Positions 10,115-19,258 of a DNA stretch of 64,000 nucleotides are shown here, in pieces. Positions within the stretch are counted from its first letter, which is position 1. Every line of letters begins with the position of its first letter. Under the pieces are notes generated by a model. It ran no database searches and was not told the DNA's origin. It saw only the letters and a program-made list of their open reading frames with translations. The position numbers and the translations under genes are program-made. The DNA comes from Massilia sp. 9096 (lineage in GTDB: Bacteria; Pseudomonadota; Gammaproteobacteria; Burkholderiales; Burkholderiaceae_D): positions 5,490,449-5,554,448 of the forward strand of contig NZ_JQNN01000001.1 of the NCBI RefSeq assembly GCF_000745265.1, given 5' to 3'.

Positions 10115-10416
10115 TCAGGGCCGCAGGCCGTAGCGGTCGATGAAGGCCTTGACGCCGCCCGGGTGCGCGGCCTCCCAGGCTTCCAGGACGGGCTGTCGAG
10201 CTGCATGTCGCGCACCGGCCTGGCCTGCTCGGCGGCCTTGTAGGTATCGAGCGCGTCCTGGTACTTGCCCTGGCCTTCGAGCGCGCGGGCCTTGTCGACC
10301 AGGTCGTGACAGGCGCCGCTGCATTCGACCGCGGCGTGGGCAAGCGGCGCGCCCAGTGCGAGCAGCGCGAGCAGCGCGGCGCAGGGCAGGGTGGCGGTAA
10401 GGCGGATCGGTGGCAT
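10115..10416 (-). pseudogene. small secreted repeat-helix protein, frameshifted
   Basis: Begins MPPIRLTATLPCAALLALLA, a clear signal peptide ending at HAA near residue 29. A short helical TPR-like stretch follows (HDLVDKARALEGQGKYQDALDTYKAAEQ). Near 10190-10200 the frame is lost; a plus/minus-one shift restores a sensible ending, LEAWEAAHPGGVKAFIDRYGLRP, with a stop at 10115. The intact protein would be about 100 aa. Either one base is missing from the assembly or the gene is recently inactivated. It reads toward TBDR1's terminator and is divergent from nothing obvious. Function unknown. Confidence 0.6.
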
Positions 10417-10493
10417 GGCGGGAACGGAAAGTGGGCTTGCGCCATCTTACCGTCCCGTACCCTTCCACTTATCCTCGGATTGTCACACCGCGA

Positions 10494-11513
10494 TCAGCGC
10501 TGCGCCGCCGTGAAGATCTTCTTCGGGCACATCGCATGCACGCCGACGTTGCCGTCGACCAGCTGGGTGATCTCCATGTCGACCGCAGTAGAGGCCAGCA
10601 TGTAGGCGTCGTCGCGGCTCAGGTGCTTTTCCTCGACCAGGAAGGCGATCATGTCGCGCAGCGCCATCGTGGTCGCTTCCTTCAGGTCTTTCGAAAAACC
10701 CATCGAGATGTAGTGAGTCGGCGTTTCGGCGCGCGGCCAGGTCAGGTGGCGGTTCTTGTGCACCACGAAGCGGAAGGTGCCGGACAAATAGGTTTCCAGC
10801 GCGGTGATGTCGACTTCGCCGTTGCCCTGCGCCGCATGGCCGTCGCCGGCCTCGAACAGCGCGCCCTTGGCCGCGACCGGGATGGTCAGCGTGGTGCCGG
10901 CCACCAGCTCCTTGTTGTCCATGTTGCCGGCGTGGACGAACGGCGGTGCGCTGTCGATCTTGCCGCCGGCCGGGGCCACGCCCATGCTGCCGAAGAAGGG
11001 TTTCAGGGGGATCTCGATGCCGGGCGCGAAGTGCGCCACCATCTTCTGGCGGTCGAGCGGCACGACCTTGTAGCGGCTGTACGGGTATTCCATCGGCAAA
11101 AAGCCGGAGCCGACGCCGAACACGTTGCAGGCGAACGGCACGTCGATGTCGACCTTCAGGATCTGCACCTCGAGCACGTCGCCGGGTTCGGCCTCGAGAA
11201 TCGCGACCGGGCCGGTCAGGATGTGTCCGCCCGGACCCTTGTCGGTGACGTTCTTGTAGATGTCGTCGGTGTAGGCCGGGATGTCTTCGGGCTTGACGCC
11301 GTTGGCCTGCATGCGCTCGCGCGAGCCGCAGGTCGACAGGGTCTGCATGCGCACGGTGTCGCCCGAGTGCACGCTCAGGACCGGCTTGGCCTGGCCGGAG
11401 TAATAGCCCCAGGCCACGGTCTGGGGCGTGGCGGGCAGGTTGAACTCGGCGGCAGCCGCGAGCGACGTGACAACAAAGGAAGCAAACAAGGAGGCGAGGG
11501 CGGTGCGGCGCAT
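10494..11513 (-). CDS. exported acetamidase/formamidase family protein
   Basis: A 339-aa protein of the FmdA/AmdA family, which hydrolyses short-chain amides to ammonia and the acid. Seen: the metal/active-site segment GPVAILEAEPGDVLEV (residues about 100-115) and the conserved GDGHAAQGNGEV (about 225-236), which differs by one residue from the usual GDxHxxQGDGEV. Unusually, it opens with a signal peptide (MRRTALASLFASFVVTSLAAAA), so it should act in the periplasm, whereas classical formamidases are cytoplasmic. It is monocistronic, between the broken small gene and TBDR2. Release of ammonia would fit the nitrogen theme of the window, but no NtrC box was seen upstream. Confidence 0.85.
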   Translation of the reverse strand: MRRTALASLFASFVVTSLAAAAEFNLPATPQTVAWGYYSGQAKPVLSVHSGDTVRMQTLSTCGSRERMQANGVKPEDIPAYTDDIYKNVTDKGPGGHILTGPVAILEAEPGDVLEVQILKVDIDVPFACNVFGVGSGFLPMEYPYSRYKVVPLDRQKMVAHFAPGIEIPLKPFFGSMGVAPAGGKIDSAPPFVHAGNMDNKELVAGTTLTIPVAAKGALFEAGDGHAAQGNGEVDITALETYLSGTFRFVVHKNRHLTWPRAETPTHYISMGFSKDLKEATTMALRDMIAFLVEEKHLSRDDAYMLASTAVDMEITQLVDGNVGVHAMCPKKIFTAAQR

Positions 11514-11582
11514 GCAGGATGTCCTATGAAGTGTAATTGCCGGAACGTATCAGTCTACGTAGACCGTGCCGGGCGTGCAATG

Positions 11583-11609
11583 AAAAACGCCCGGCACGGA
11601 GCCGGGCGT
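11583..11609 (-). terminator. intrinsic terminator of TBDR2
   Basis: Stem ACGCCCGGC / GCCGGGCGT with a five-base loop. Read on the minus strand it is followed by TTTTT. It lies 43 bp past the TBDR2 stop codon. Confidence 0.85.
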
Positions 11610-11651
11610 CGATGACGGCGAACCGTCAGCTTGTCGTTGCTGCTCTAGACC

Positions 11652-14402
11652 TTAGAAGGTGTAGGTGCCGCGAACGTAGTAGGTACGGCCGATCGGATCG
11701 GTGTAGCGCGCATCGTAGCCGGCCTGGAAGGTCTGGCTCTGGTACGACAGCGGCGGATCGCGGTCGAACAGGTTACGCACGCCGAAGGTCAGGCCGAGGC
11801 CCTTCTTCTGGTTCCACGACACGTAGCTGTCGAACGTGGTGTACGAAGCGACGCGGAAGCCCAGCGGCTGGAAGTCGCTGGCCAGGGTGCTGGCGCTGCC
11901 TGCGCCCTGGTCCAGGTAACCGGTCTTGTAACGCGCGGTCAGGCCTGCCGACAGCTGATCCTTGTTCCAGACCAGGTTGGTCGTGTTCTGCCAACGGAAG
12001 ATCGGACCCGAGCCCGAGAACACATTGACGTTCTGCAGCCAGTCGCCACCCGGTTCGTTCTGGTACTCGTACTTGTGGATGTACGTTGCGTTCGAGGCCA
12101 GGGTGAAGTTACCGAAGCGGCCAGTGCGGTAGCGGTAGTTCAGCGACAGGTCGACACCGTTGGTGATCGTGCCACCCAGGTTCTGGGTACGGTCATCGAT
12201 GTAGCCGCAAGTTGCCGGGTTCGGGCACTGCGAGCCGTCAACTGCCAGTTCGCCGGCCGGGTTGCGATGGTATACCGACGAGAAGCGGCCGTATTGGGTC
12301 GCATCGAAGATGTCTTCCTGGCTCAGGCTGCTGATGGTGTTACGCAGGAAGATCGCCCACAAGTCGACACCGACGCTCAGGTCCTTGACCGGCTCGATCA
12401 TGACGCCGAGGGTGACGTTCTTCGACTTCTCTGGCTGCAGAGCGGTGTTACCGCCGCCCAGAACCTGGAACTGCTGTTTGCAGACCGACGAATAAGCGTG
12501 GCCGTTCAGCGGGGTCTTGCCGTCCGGGCAGTTGACCGGGTCGCTGTAGGTGCCGCCGGTGTTGGTGTAGGTCTGCGATGCGTTGATCTCATACAGCGAC
12601 GGCGCACGGAAACCGGTCGAGTACGAACCGCGGAACAGCACGGCGTCGACCGGCTGGAAGCGGAACGAGACCTTTGGGTTGGTCGTGTTGCCGAAATCGC
12701 TGAATTTGTCGTAGCGGCCCGACAGGGTCACGTCCAGCGACTTGATGATCGGCACGTTGATCTCACCGTAGACAGCGTAGGTGTGGCGGGTACCTGAATT
12801 GAACGAGGTCGGGTCGATACCGGTCGAAGCCTGCACCTTCGTGGCGAAATCGGTGTTGGCAGCGCTGGTGAACTTGTCGTAACCCGCTTGGGCGCCCAAT
12901 GCCAGGCCGACACCGCGGCCGGCGTTCAGCCAGTCACCCAGTTCGCGGCTTGCATGGAAGTCCAGGCCGGTCGATTGGCCGCGGGCGTGTTGTACTTCGC
13001 CCGACAGGCCGGCCGAATTTAGCAGCGCGGTACCGGCGGCGGTCTGGTCGCCGAACGGGTTGATGACGCCGTTGAGCACGCCTTGGCTGATGATATCGCC
13101 ATTGCTGTAGCCGATCAGGACTTCCTTGACGCGGTTTTCGTTCCAGGTCGCGGCAGTGTTGTAGTCCCAGCCAGCGATGTTGCCTTCCAGGGACAACACC
13201 AGACGCTGCTGGTTGTTGGTGTTCTTGTCCTGGCGCGCGCCGTTCGGCAGGTCGCGCCAGCGCACCTGGATCCAGCCCGGCTGCGTGCCCGGCGGATTGT
13301 AGGTCGGCGACTGATAGTTCGGGTCCAGGCCGGCACCGGTCGGATAGAACGGGCTGGTCTTGTTCATGTACAGGCTGCCGTACGGGACCGGGGCGATCTG
13401 GGTCGCCACTACGCTCTGGCTGGTCAGGTACTCGAGGCCCAGTTCATGACCGCCCGGCAGTTTCAGGGTGCCGCGGAACAGGCCGGAATCGCGGATGTTG
13501 CGCGGAACGTAGTCGACGAAGGACGAGGTGGTCATCGTGCAACCGCCGGCGCCGTTCGAGATCAAGTCGACACCGCTGGCGCAGCTCGGCGCAGCCGGGT
13601 TGCCGGCGACGCCCTTCGGGTTCAGCGTGCCCGCTCCCTGGCTGAAGTTTGCCGGGTAGGTCGAGGCCGACAGACCGCCCGAGTAACGGGTGTTGTACGG
13701 ACGCTCGTTACCGGCGATGTGGTTCTGTTCCTGGTGGTCGATCACCGCCGAAACGTTCCAGCCCTGGGTATCCAGGTCGCCCCAGCCGTAGGCCACGTTG
13801 CCGTTATAGCTGCGGCCGCCGGCGTGCTGCGGCGAGTCGGTGCCGAGGGTGATGACCCCGCCCTGGAAGTCTTTCTTGGTGATGAAGTTGATCACGCCGC
13901 CAACGGCGTCCGAGCCATACAGCGCGGATGCGCCGTCGCGCAGCACTTCGACGCGCTCGAGCGCGGCGAACGGAATCATGTTGAGGTCAGGCGCGGAGCT
14001 GTCGTAGGCGTTGTTCGCCAGGCGACGGCCGTTCAGCAGCACCAGGGTCTTGTTGGCGCCGATACCACGCAGGTTGGCGAACGAAGCGCCACCGGTGGAT
14101 GCGCCAACCGACTGGCTGGTGCCGGTCTGGGCTTGCGACACGCTCAGGTTCGCCATCACCTGTTCGATGGTGGTGATACCTTCACGCTTCAGGTCTTCAG
14201 CGCGGATGACGGTGACCGGCACTGCGGTCTCGCCATCGATGCGCTTGATCGCGGAACCGGTGATCTCGACACGCGCGACCGGTGCTTGCTGCACCTCTTG
14301 GGTCTGCGCCATGGCGTGGGCGGATAAGCCCAGACCGGCGGCGATCGCCGTACCCGAGAACACGAGGCGCAGGGACCTCGCGATGATTTTTTCTGTAAGC
14401 AT
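11652..14402 (-). CDS. TonB-dependent outer-membrane receptor (TBDR2)
   Basis: A 916-aa receptor. The signal peptide (MLTEKIIARSLRLVFSGTAI, ending SAHAMA) is followed by a plug that starts VEITGSAIKRIDGETAVPV and contains FANLRGIGANKTLVLLNGRR and VEVLRDGASALYGSDAVGGV. The barrel ends YVRGTYTF. The start has an AGGAAGAAG ribosome site. Its N-terminus resembles TBDR1 (SRSVRVMF against ARSLRLVF), suggesting the two share ancestry within this locus. No STN domain and no adjacent anti-sigma/sigma pair. Ligand unknown. Confidence 0.93.
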   Translation of the reverse strand: MLTEKIIARSLRLVFSGTAIAAGLGLSAHAMAQTQEVQQAPVARVEITGSAIKRIDGETAVPVTVIRAEDLKREGITTIEQVMANLSVSQAQTGTSQSVGASTGGASFANLRGIGANKTLVLLNGRRLANNAYDSSAPDLNMIPFAALERVEVLRDGASALYGSDAVGGVINFITKKDFQGGVITLGTDSPQHAGGRSYNGNVAYGWGDLDTQGWNVSAVIDHQEQNHIAGNERPYNTRYSGGLSASTYPANFSQGAGTLNPKGVAGNPAAPSCASGVDLISNGAGGCTMTTSSFVDYVPRNIRDSGLFRGTLKLPGGHELGLEYLTSQSVVATQIAPVPYGSLYMNKTSPFYPTGAGLDPNYQSPTYNPPGTQPGWIQVRWRDLPNGARQDKNTNNQQRLVLSLEGNIAGWDYNTAATWNENRVKEVLIGYSNGDIISQGVLNGVINPFGDQTAAGTALLNSAGLSGEVQHARGQSTGLDFHASRELGDWLNAGRGVGLALGAQAGYDKFTSAANTDFATKVQASTGIDPTSFNSGTRHTYAVYGEINVPIIKSLDVTLSGRYDKFSDFGNTTNPKVSFRFQPVDAVLFRGSYSTGFRAPSLYEINASQTYTNTGGTYSDPVNCPDGKTPLNGHAYSSVCKQQFQVLGGGNTALQPEKSKNVTLGVMIEPVKDLSVGVDLWAIFLRNTISSLSQEDIFDATQYGRFSSVYHRNPAGELAVDGSQCPNPATCGYIDDRTQNLGGTITNGVDLSLNYRYRTGRFGNFTLASNATYIHKYEYQNEPGGDWLQNVNVFSGSGPIFRWQNTTNLVWNKDQLSAGLTARYKTGYLDQGAGSASTLASDFQPLGFRVASYTTFDSYVSWNQKKGLGLTFGVRNLFDRDPPLSYQSQTFQAGYDARYTDPIGRTYYVRGTYTF

Positions 14403-14657
14403 CTTCTTCCTAACTTTAGGTTGAACTAGCGGAAATAGGATTGTTGTAATATTTCCAGCCTAATAAGATACACTTACAGACCCTGCAGGAACAAAAACAT
14501 TTACGCGCACTGACGTACAAATGCGACAGTATTTACATTGGGCATTGTAGTTAAAAGGAAATCCCTTTCCTTGCCGGCGTGCCAGACGAGCATACGCATC
14601 TTTTCAAAAGGAATGCCGCGCGAGATTTGACGTAAAAATTACGACAGAAAAATGCGC
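14403..14657. other. AT-richer intergenic region between TBDR2 and efflux operon
   Basis: Upstream region of TBDR2 (minus strand). It is visibly more AT-rich than the flanking genes and presumably carries the TBDR2 promoter. No confident promoter, operator or small gene was picked out apart from the hairpin listed next to it. Confidence 0.4.
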
Positions 14658-14684
14658 GGAAATGCACATCTGCGGTGCATTTCC
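14643..14684 (-). terminator. intrinsic terminator of the marR-MFS operon
   Basis: A perfect ten-base stem, GGAAATGCAC / GTGCATTTCC, around a seven-base loop at 14658-14684. Read on the minus strand it is followed by a T-rich stretch (GCGCATTTTTCTG). It sits 15 bp past the efflux gene stop. Confidence 0.8.
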
Positions 14685-14698
14685 TGCACCTGAATGGC

Positions 14699-16207
14699 TC
14701 AGTTGCGCGAATCTGGTGCGGCCGTGCCGCCACCGAGCGGCAGCTCCGGCAGGAACAGCAGGGCCACCAAACCGGCCAGCACGATCAGCGCACCGGCGCC
14801 GAAGATATTGGCGATCGCATGCCGGTAGATCTCGCGCGCCGCCGCCTGCACTGCCGGCGCAGCCGCCGCGCCATGTCCGCCGGCGACGGCCACCGCAGCG
14901 ATGCCGTGCTGGTGCAGCTGGTGCGCCAGGATCGCCCCCGAGCCGGTCACGCCGAGCAGGCCGCCGAGCGAGCGGAAGAAAGTCAGCATCGCGGTGCCGA
15001 CGCCGCGCCGCGGCAGCGGCAGGGCGTTCTGCACCGCGATCGTCATGTTCGGCATCACCAGGCCCAGGCCGGCGCCGAGGAAGAAGATGGCCGGCTCGAT
15101 CACGAGGTAGCCGCCGGCGCTGGCCATGCCCCAGGCCAGCAGCGCAAACGCGGCCACCGCCACCGACAGGCCGGCCACCTGCACCGCCTTGACCTTGCCC
15201 GAGCGCGACAGCACGCGGCCGTTCAGCGTCGACGAGGCGATCATCCCGACCATCATCGCCACCGTCATCATGCCCGAGCGCGCCGGGCTGCTGCCCATCA
15301 CCAACTGGAAGAACAGCGGGAAGAACACGCTCGCACCCATCAGGCCCATGAAGGTCAGCGCCATCACGATGCTGGCGACGTTGAACACGCGGTTCTGGAA
15401 CAGGTCCGGCGGCAGCACCGGCTCGGGCGTGCGGCGCAGGTGCACCAGCAGCCAGCCGCCCAGCACCAGCGCCAGCAGGGCGCAGACCTGGATCTGCGGC
15501 GCGTCCCAAGGCCACTCGGTGCCGCCCAGCGCCAGGATCAGCAGCAGCGCGGTGATCGACACCGTCAGCAGCACCGAGCCGAGGTAGTCGATGCTGTGGG
15601 CGTGCGTGGCGGCGGGTTTGCGCAGCGAGTGCGCGATCGCGTACAGCGCCAGCGCGCCGACCGGCAGGTTGATGTAGAAGATCCAGTGCCAGGACAGCAG
15701 GTCGGTCATCAGGCCGCCGAGCACCGGGCCGAGCACGCTGGTGACGGCGAACACGATCGCGATCGAACCCTGGCGGCGCGCGCGCTCCTTGGGCGGCACC
15801 AGGTCGCCGATGATGATCTGCGCCAGCGGCATGAAGCCGCCCGAGCCCAGGCCCTGGATCGCGCGAAAGACGATCAGTTCGGTCATGTCGCGCGCCAGGC
15901 CGCACAGCACCGAGCCGACCAGGAAGGTGATCAAGGCGGTGAAGATCATCGGGCGGCGGCCGTACTGGTCGGCCAGCTTGCCGTACAGCGGCATGGTGGC
16001 GGTCGAGGCCAGCACGTAGGCGGTCACGACCCAGGACAGGTGAGCCAGGCCGCCCAGGTCGGCGACGATGCGCGGCAGCGCGGTGGCGACGATGCTCTGG
16101 TCGAGCGCGCCCAGGCCGAGTACGGCCATCAGGGCAAGATAGACGGCGCGGATCTCGGCGTCGGTGACCGGGGCGTTGGCGTCCCGGATAGGGGAGGTCG
16201 GTGTCAT
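14699..16207 (-). CDS. MFS drug efflux transporter, DHA2/EmrB-QacA type
   Basis: A 502-aa inner-membrane exporter with about 14 hydrophobic segments, the DHA2 count. Motif A is GKLADQYGRRP after the second helix; a motif-C-like GPVLGG lies in helix 5; the first helix carries the acidic LDQSIVATALPRI stretch typical of this group. It exports drugs or toxic metabolites by proton antiport; specificity is not predictable. It starts ten bases after the marR stop, so the two genes form an operon with the repressor first. No membrane-fusion (EmrA) gene is beside it, so it probably works alone in the inner membrane. Confidence 0.92.
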   Translation of the reverse strand: MTPTSPIRDANAPVTDAEIRAVYLALMAVLGLGALDQSIVATALPRIVADLGGLAHLSWVVTAYVLASTATMPLYGKLADQYGRRPMIFTALITFLVGSVLCGLARDMTELIVFRAIQGLGSGGFMPLAQIIIGDLVPPKERARRQGSIAIVFAVTSVLGPVLGGLMTDLLSWHWIFYINLPVGALALYAIAHSLRKPAATHAHSIDYLGSVLLTVSITALLLILALGGTEWPWDAPQIQVCALLALVLGGWLLVHLRRTPEPVLPPDLFQNRVFNVASIVMALTFMGLMGASVFFPLFFQLVMGSSPARSGMMTVAMMVGMIASSTLNGRVLSRSGKVKAVQVAGLSVAVAAFALLAWGMASAGGYLVIEPAIFFLGAGLGLVMPNMTIAVQNALPLPRRGVGTAMLTFFRSLGGLLGVTGSGAILAHQLHQHGIAAVAVAGGHGAAAAPAVQAAAREIYRHAIANIFGAGALIVLAGLVALLFLPELPLGGGTAAPDSRN

Positions 16208-16217
16208 GGTTGGGCGG

Positions 16218-16664
16218 TCAGGCTCTGGCGATGAGGGTCAGGGGTTCGATGGCGGCCTCCAGCGCGTCGATCTGCGCGGGTGTGAGACGGGCGATGCGCT
16301 GGGCCAGCCAGTCCATGCGGCGCGCGTGCAGTTCGCGCAGGCGCTGGTTGCCGGCTGCGGTCAGCGCCAGACTGCTCCTGCGGCGGTCAATCGGGTCGGG
16401 TGCGCCGCGCGCCACCAGGCCGGCGTCGACCAGGGCCTTGACCTGGGCGCTCATGGTGGGCGTGCGCACCTGCTGCATGCGCGCGAGCTCGGCCACGCCG
16501 ATGCCGGGATGCTCGGCGACGCTGACCAGCAGCATGGTCTGCATCAGCGGCAGGCCGGTCGCGCTCGGCTCGCTGTCGCGGCGCATCTCACGGATCAGGA
16601 GCTTGAAGGCGCTGCGCAGCTGTTCCGACACCTGCTGGCTGCGTTCGAGGTTTTGAGAAGGCAT
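16218..16664 (-). CDS. MarR family transcriptional regulator
   Basis: A 148-aa winged helix-turn-helix protein. The DNA-binding core is visible (GIGVAELARMQQVRTPTMSAQVKALVDAGLVARG), then the wing with DPIDRRRSSLALTAAG; the flanking helices form the dimer interface. It is first in the operon with the DHA2 exporter and almost certainly represses it. The palindrome at 16673-16693 lies between the -10 element and the start codon, as expected for autorepression that is lifted by a small ligand. Confidence 0.93.
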   Translation of the reverse strand: MPSQNLERSQQVSEQLRSAFKLLIREMRRDSEPSATGLPLMQTMLLVSVAEHPGIGVAELARMQQVRTPTMSAQVKALVDAGLVARGAPDPIDRRRSSLALTAAGNQRLRELHARRMDWLAQRIARLTPAQIDALEAAIEPLTLIARA

Positions 16665-16672
16665 ATCGAGTC

Positions 16673-16693
16673 AGTTAGGTAGGCTACCTAACT
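16673..16693. promoter_or_regulatory. MarR operator palindrome
   Basis: Perfect ten-base arms AGTTAGGTAG and CTACCTAACT around one central G. It begins nine bases upstream of the marR ATG and directly abuts the -10 element, so a bound dimer would block transcription initiation. Confidence 0.85.
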
Positions 16694-16722
16694 ACTTTAT
16701 GTCGATGCGGCTTTGGCGTCAA
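16694..16722 (-). promoter_or_regulatory. sigma-70 promoter of the marR-MFS operon
   Basis: On the minus strand TTGACG (16722-16717), 17 bases, then TAAAGT (16699-16694). The operator follows immediately and should cover the start point. Confidence 0.75.
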
Positions 16723-16759
16723 CCCGCGCGCAGGCGTCACGCGCGCGCGGGGAAAGCGT

Positions 16760-17638
16760 TCAGGCGGTTGCCGCGCTGCCGGCCAGGGCCGCCATCACCA
16801 GCAGCACGGCCAGCCACTGGATGGGAAGCAGGCGTTCGCCCAGCACGGCCCAGCCGGCCAGGGCGCCTACCGCCGGCGCCGAGCTGACCAGCACGCCGAA
16901 CACGCGCCGGGGCAGGCGCCGCAACGCGATCATTTCGAGCGTGTAGGGAAGCGTGCTGGATAGCAGCGCCACCAGCAGGCCGCCCAGCAGCACCTGGGGC
17001 GCCAGCAGCTTGACCCCCGCGTGGGCGACCCCGATCGGCACCGTCAGCAGGGCGGCCGCCAGCATGCCCCAGGCCACCGCCTGGCCGCCGGGGAGCAGGG
17101 AGACGCGCTTGCCGAACACGATGTACATGGCCCAGCAAAACGCGGCGCCGATCGCGTAGGCCACGCCCACCGGCGCCAGCGCCTGATGGGGAAACTGAGC
17201 CGGCCACCACGGCAGCAGCAGCGCCAGCCCCGCCGCCGCGCACCCGACCCAGGCGAAATCCGCCGCACGGCGCGAATGCAGCAGCACCAGCACCAGCGGC
17301 CCGGTGACTTCGATCGCCACCGCGACGCCGATCGGGATCAGGTTGAAGGCGCGGTAGATCAGCAGGTTCATGCAGCCGAGCATGCCGCCATAGATCGCCA
17401 GGTTGGCGCAATCGCGCGCCGCCAGGCGCTGGCGCCAGGGACGTACGGCCAGCAGCAACAGCAGGCTCGACATGCCGACGCGCAGCGCCGTCACGCCTTC
17501 CGCGCCCACCAGCGGGAACAGGTGCTTGGCCCAGGCCGCGCCCAGGTTCTGCACCACCATGCCGGCCATCACCAGCGCCGGCGCCAGGGCGGCGTGGCGG
17601 TCGAGGGCGGCTGGCCGGGCCGGCAGGGGAGCGGACAT
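16760..17638 (-). CDS. EamA/RhtA-like transporter
   Basis: A 292-aa inner-membrane protein with about ten hydrophobic helices in two EamA repeats. The N-terminus (ALVMAGMVVQNLGAAWAKHLFPLVGAEGV) and the internal KRVSLLPGGQAVAWGML match the RhtA threonine/homoserine exporter subgroup better than other drug/metabolite transporters. Likely role is export of an amino acid or analogue; the substrate is inferred from family only. Its start lies three bases before the stop of the upstream oxidoreductase gene, so the two are probably cotranscribed on the minus strand. Confidence 0.85.
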   Translation of the reverse strand: MSAPLPARPAALDRHAALAPALVMAGMVVQNLGAAWAKHLFPLVGAEGVTALRVGMSSLLLLLAVRPWRQRLAARDCANLAIYGGMLGCMNLLIYRAFNLIPIGVAVAIEVTGPLVLVLLHSRRAADFAWVGCAAAGLALLLPWWPAQFPHQALAPVGVAYAIGAAFCWAMYIVFGKRVSLLPGGQAVAWGMLAAALLTVPIGVAHAGVKLLAPQVLLGGLLVALLSSTLPYTLEMIALRRLPRRVFGVLVSSAPAVGALAGWAVLGERLLPIQWLAVLLVMAALAGSAATA

Positions 17639-17641
17639 CGC

Positions 17642-19258
17642 TTACGACGTCATCGACAGCGCGACCGCCTCGGCCACGCGGATGCCGTCCACCGCCGCCG
17701 ACATGATGCCCCCGGCGTAGCCCGCGCCTTCGCCTGCAGGGTACAGGCCGTGCGTGTTCAGGCTTTCCAGGCTGTCGTCGTGGCGCTTGATGCGGATCGG
17801 CGAGGAGGTGCGGGTCTCGACGCCGGTCAGCACCGCGTCTTCTTTATAGTAGCCCTTGATCTGCTTGTCGAAAGCGACGAAGGCTTCGCGCAGCGCCAGG
17901 ATGGCATAGTCGGGCAGCGACGGCGCCAGGTCGGTCAGGTGCACGGCCGGCTTGAACGACGGGATCACCGAGCCGAATTCGGTCGAGGCGCGGCCCTTGA
18001 CGAAGTCGCCCATCAGCTGGCCCGGCGCATCGTAGTTGCCGCCGCCGAGCACGAACGCGCGCGACTCCAGCTCGCGCTGGAAGGCGATGCCGGCCAGCGG
18101 ATGGCCCGGATAATCGTCGGGCGTGATGCCGACCACGATCGCACTGTTGGCGTTGCGCTCGTTACGCGAATACTGGCTCATGCCGTTGGTGACCACGCGG
18201 CCTTCTTCCGACGACGCCGCCACCACGGTGCCGCCCGGGCACATGCAGAAGCTGTACACGCTGCGCCCGTTCGAGGCGTGGTGGACGATCTTGTAGTCGG
18301 CCGCGCCGAGGATCTTGTTGCCGGCATTCGGTCCGAAGCGGCAGGTGTCGATCAGCGATTGCGGGTGCTCGACGCGGAAACCGATCGAGAACGGCTTGGC
18401 TTCGACGTACACGCCGCGGTTGTACAGCATCTCGAAGGTGTCGCGCGCGCTGTGGCCCACCGCCATCACCAGGTGGCGCGTCGGGATCTCTTCGCCCGAC
18501 GCCAGTTTGACGCCGATCACCTGGCGCGCGTTGCCTTCGCCTTCGACCAGCACGTCCTCCACCCGCGTTTCGAAACGGATCTCGCCGCCCAGCGACAGGA
18601 TCTCGGCGCGCATCTGCTCGACCATCTTGACCAGCCGGAACGTGCCGATGTGCGGCTTGCTGACGTACAGGATCTCTTCCGGCGCGCCGGACTTGACGAA
18701 CTCGGTCAGGACCTTGCGGCCGTAGTGCTTCGGGTCCTTGATCTGGCTATATAGCTTGCCGTCCGAGAAGGTGCCGGCGCCGCCTTCGCCGAACTGCACG
18801 TTCGATTCGGTGTTCAGCTTGCGCTTGCGCCAGAAGCCGAAGGTGTCGACGGTCCGCTCGCGCACCACCTTGCCGCGCTCCAGGATCAGCGGCTTGAAGC
18901 CCATCTGCGCCAGGATCAGGCCGACGAACAAGCCGCACGGCCCCATGCCGACCACCACCGGGCGCGGCATGCCGGGCGCCGGCTGCGCGCTGGTGACGAA
19001 CTTGTAGCCGGTGTCGGGCGCCGCGCCGATCTGCGGGTCGGCGGCCAGGCGTTTGATGACCGCGGCTTCGTCGCGCACCTGCACGTCGAGCGCATAGATC
19101 AGCACGATCGCGCTTTTCTTGCGCGCGTCGTAGCTGCGCTTGACGACGCTGAAGTCGACCAGGTCGGCAGCAGTGATGCCGAGGCGCTCGAGGATGGCCT
19201 CGCGCAGCGCGGGCTCGGGGTGGTTCAGGGGGAGTTTGAGTTCTTTGATTCGGAGCAT
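17642..19258 (-). CDS. FAD-dependent oxidoreductase (NAD(P)/FAD family, YlxX-like length)
   Basis: A 538-aa flavoprotein. Residues 1-95 form a small N-terminal domain (LRIKELKLPLNHPEPALREAI...). The Rossmann dinucleotide site follows at about 100 (VVVGMGPCGLFVGLILA). An FGEGGAGTFSDGKL segment with the conserved Gly run lies near 155, and the second FAD-binding motif GLYPAGEGAGYAGGI is near the C-terminus. This architecture fits the widespread uncharacterised 'NAD(P)/FAD-dependent oxidoreductase' family; the real substrate is not known. I start at ATG 19258 (MLRIKELKL); the frame is open upstream to 19345, but those residues (MLHHPFSPP) are not family-like. Ribosome site weak. Confidence 0.85.
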   Translation of the reverse strand: MLRIKELKLPLNHPEPALREAILERLGITAADLVDFSVVKRSYDARKKSAIVLIYALDVQVRDEAAVIKRLAADPQIGAAPDTGYKFVTSAQPAPGMPRPVVVGMGPCGLFVGLILAQMGFKPLILERGKVVRERTVDTFGFWRKRKLNTESNVQFGEGGAGTFSDGKLYSQIKDPKHYGRKVLTEFVKSGAPEEILYVSKPHIGTFRLVKMVEQMRAEILSLGGEIRFETRVEDVLVEGEGNARQVIGVKLASGEEIPTRHLVMAVGHSARDTFEMLYNRGVYVEAKPFSIGFRVEHPQSLIDTCRFGPNAGNKILGAADYKIVHHASNGRSVYSFCMCPGGTVVAASSEEGRVVTNGMSQYSRNERNANSAIVVGITPDDYPGHPLAGIAFQRELESRAFVLGGGNYDAPGQLMGDFVKGRASTEFGSVIPSFKPAVHLTDLAPSLPDYAILALREAFVAFDKQIKGYYKEDAVLTGVETRTSSPIRIKRHDDSLESLNTHGLYPAGEGAGYAGGIMSAAVDGIRVAEAVALSMTS

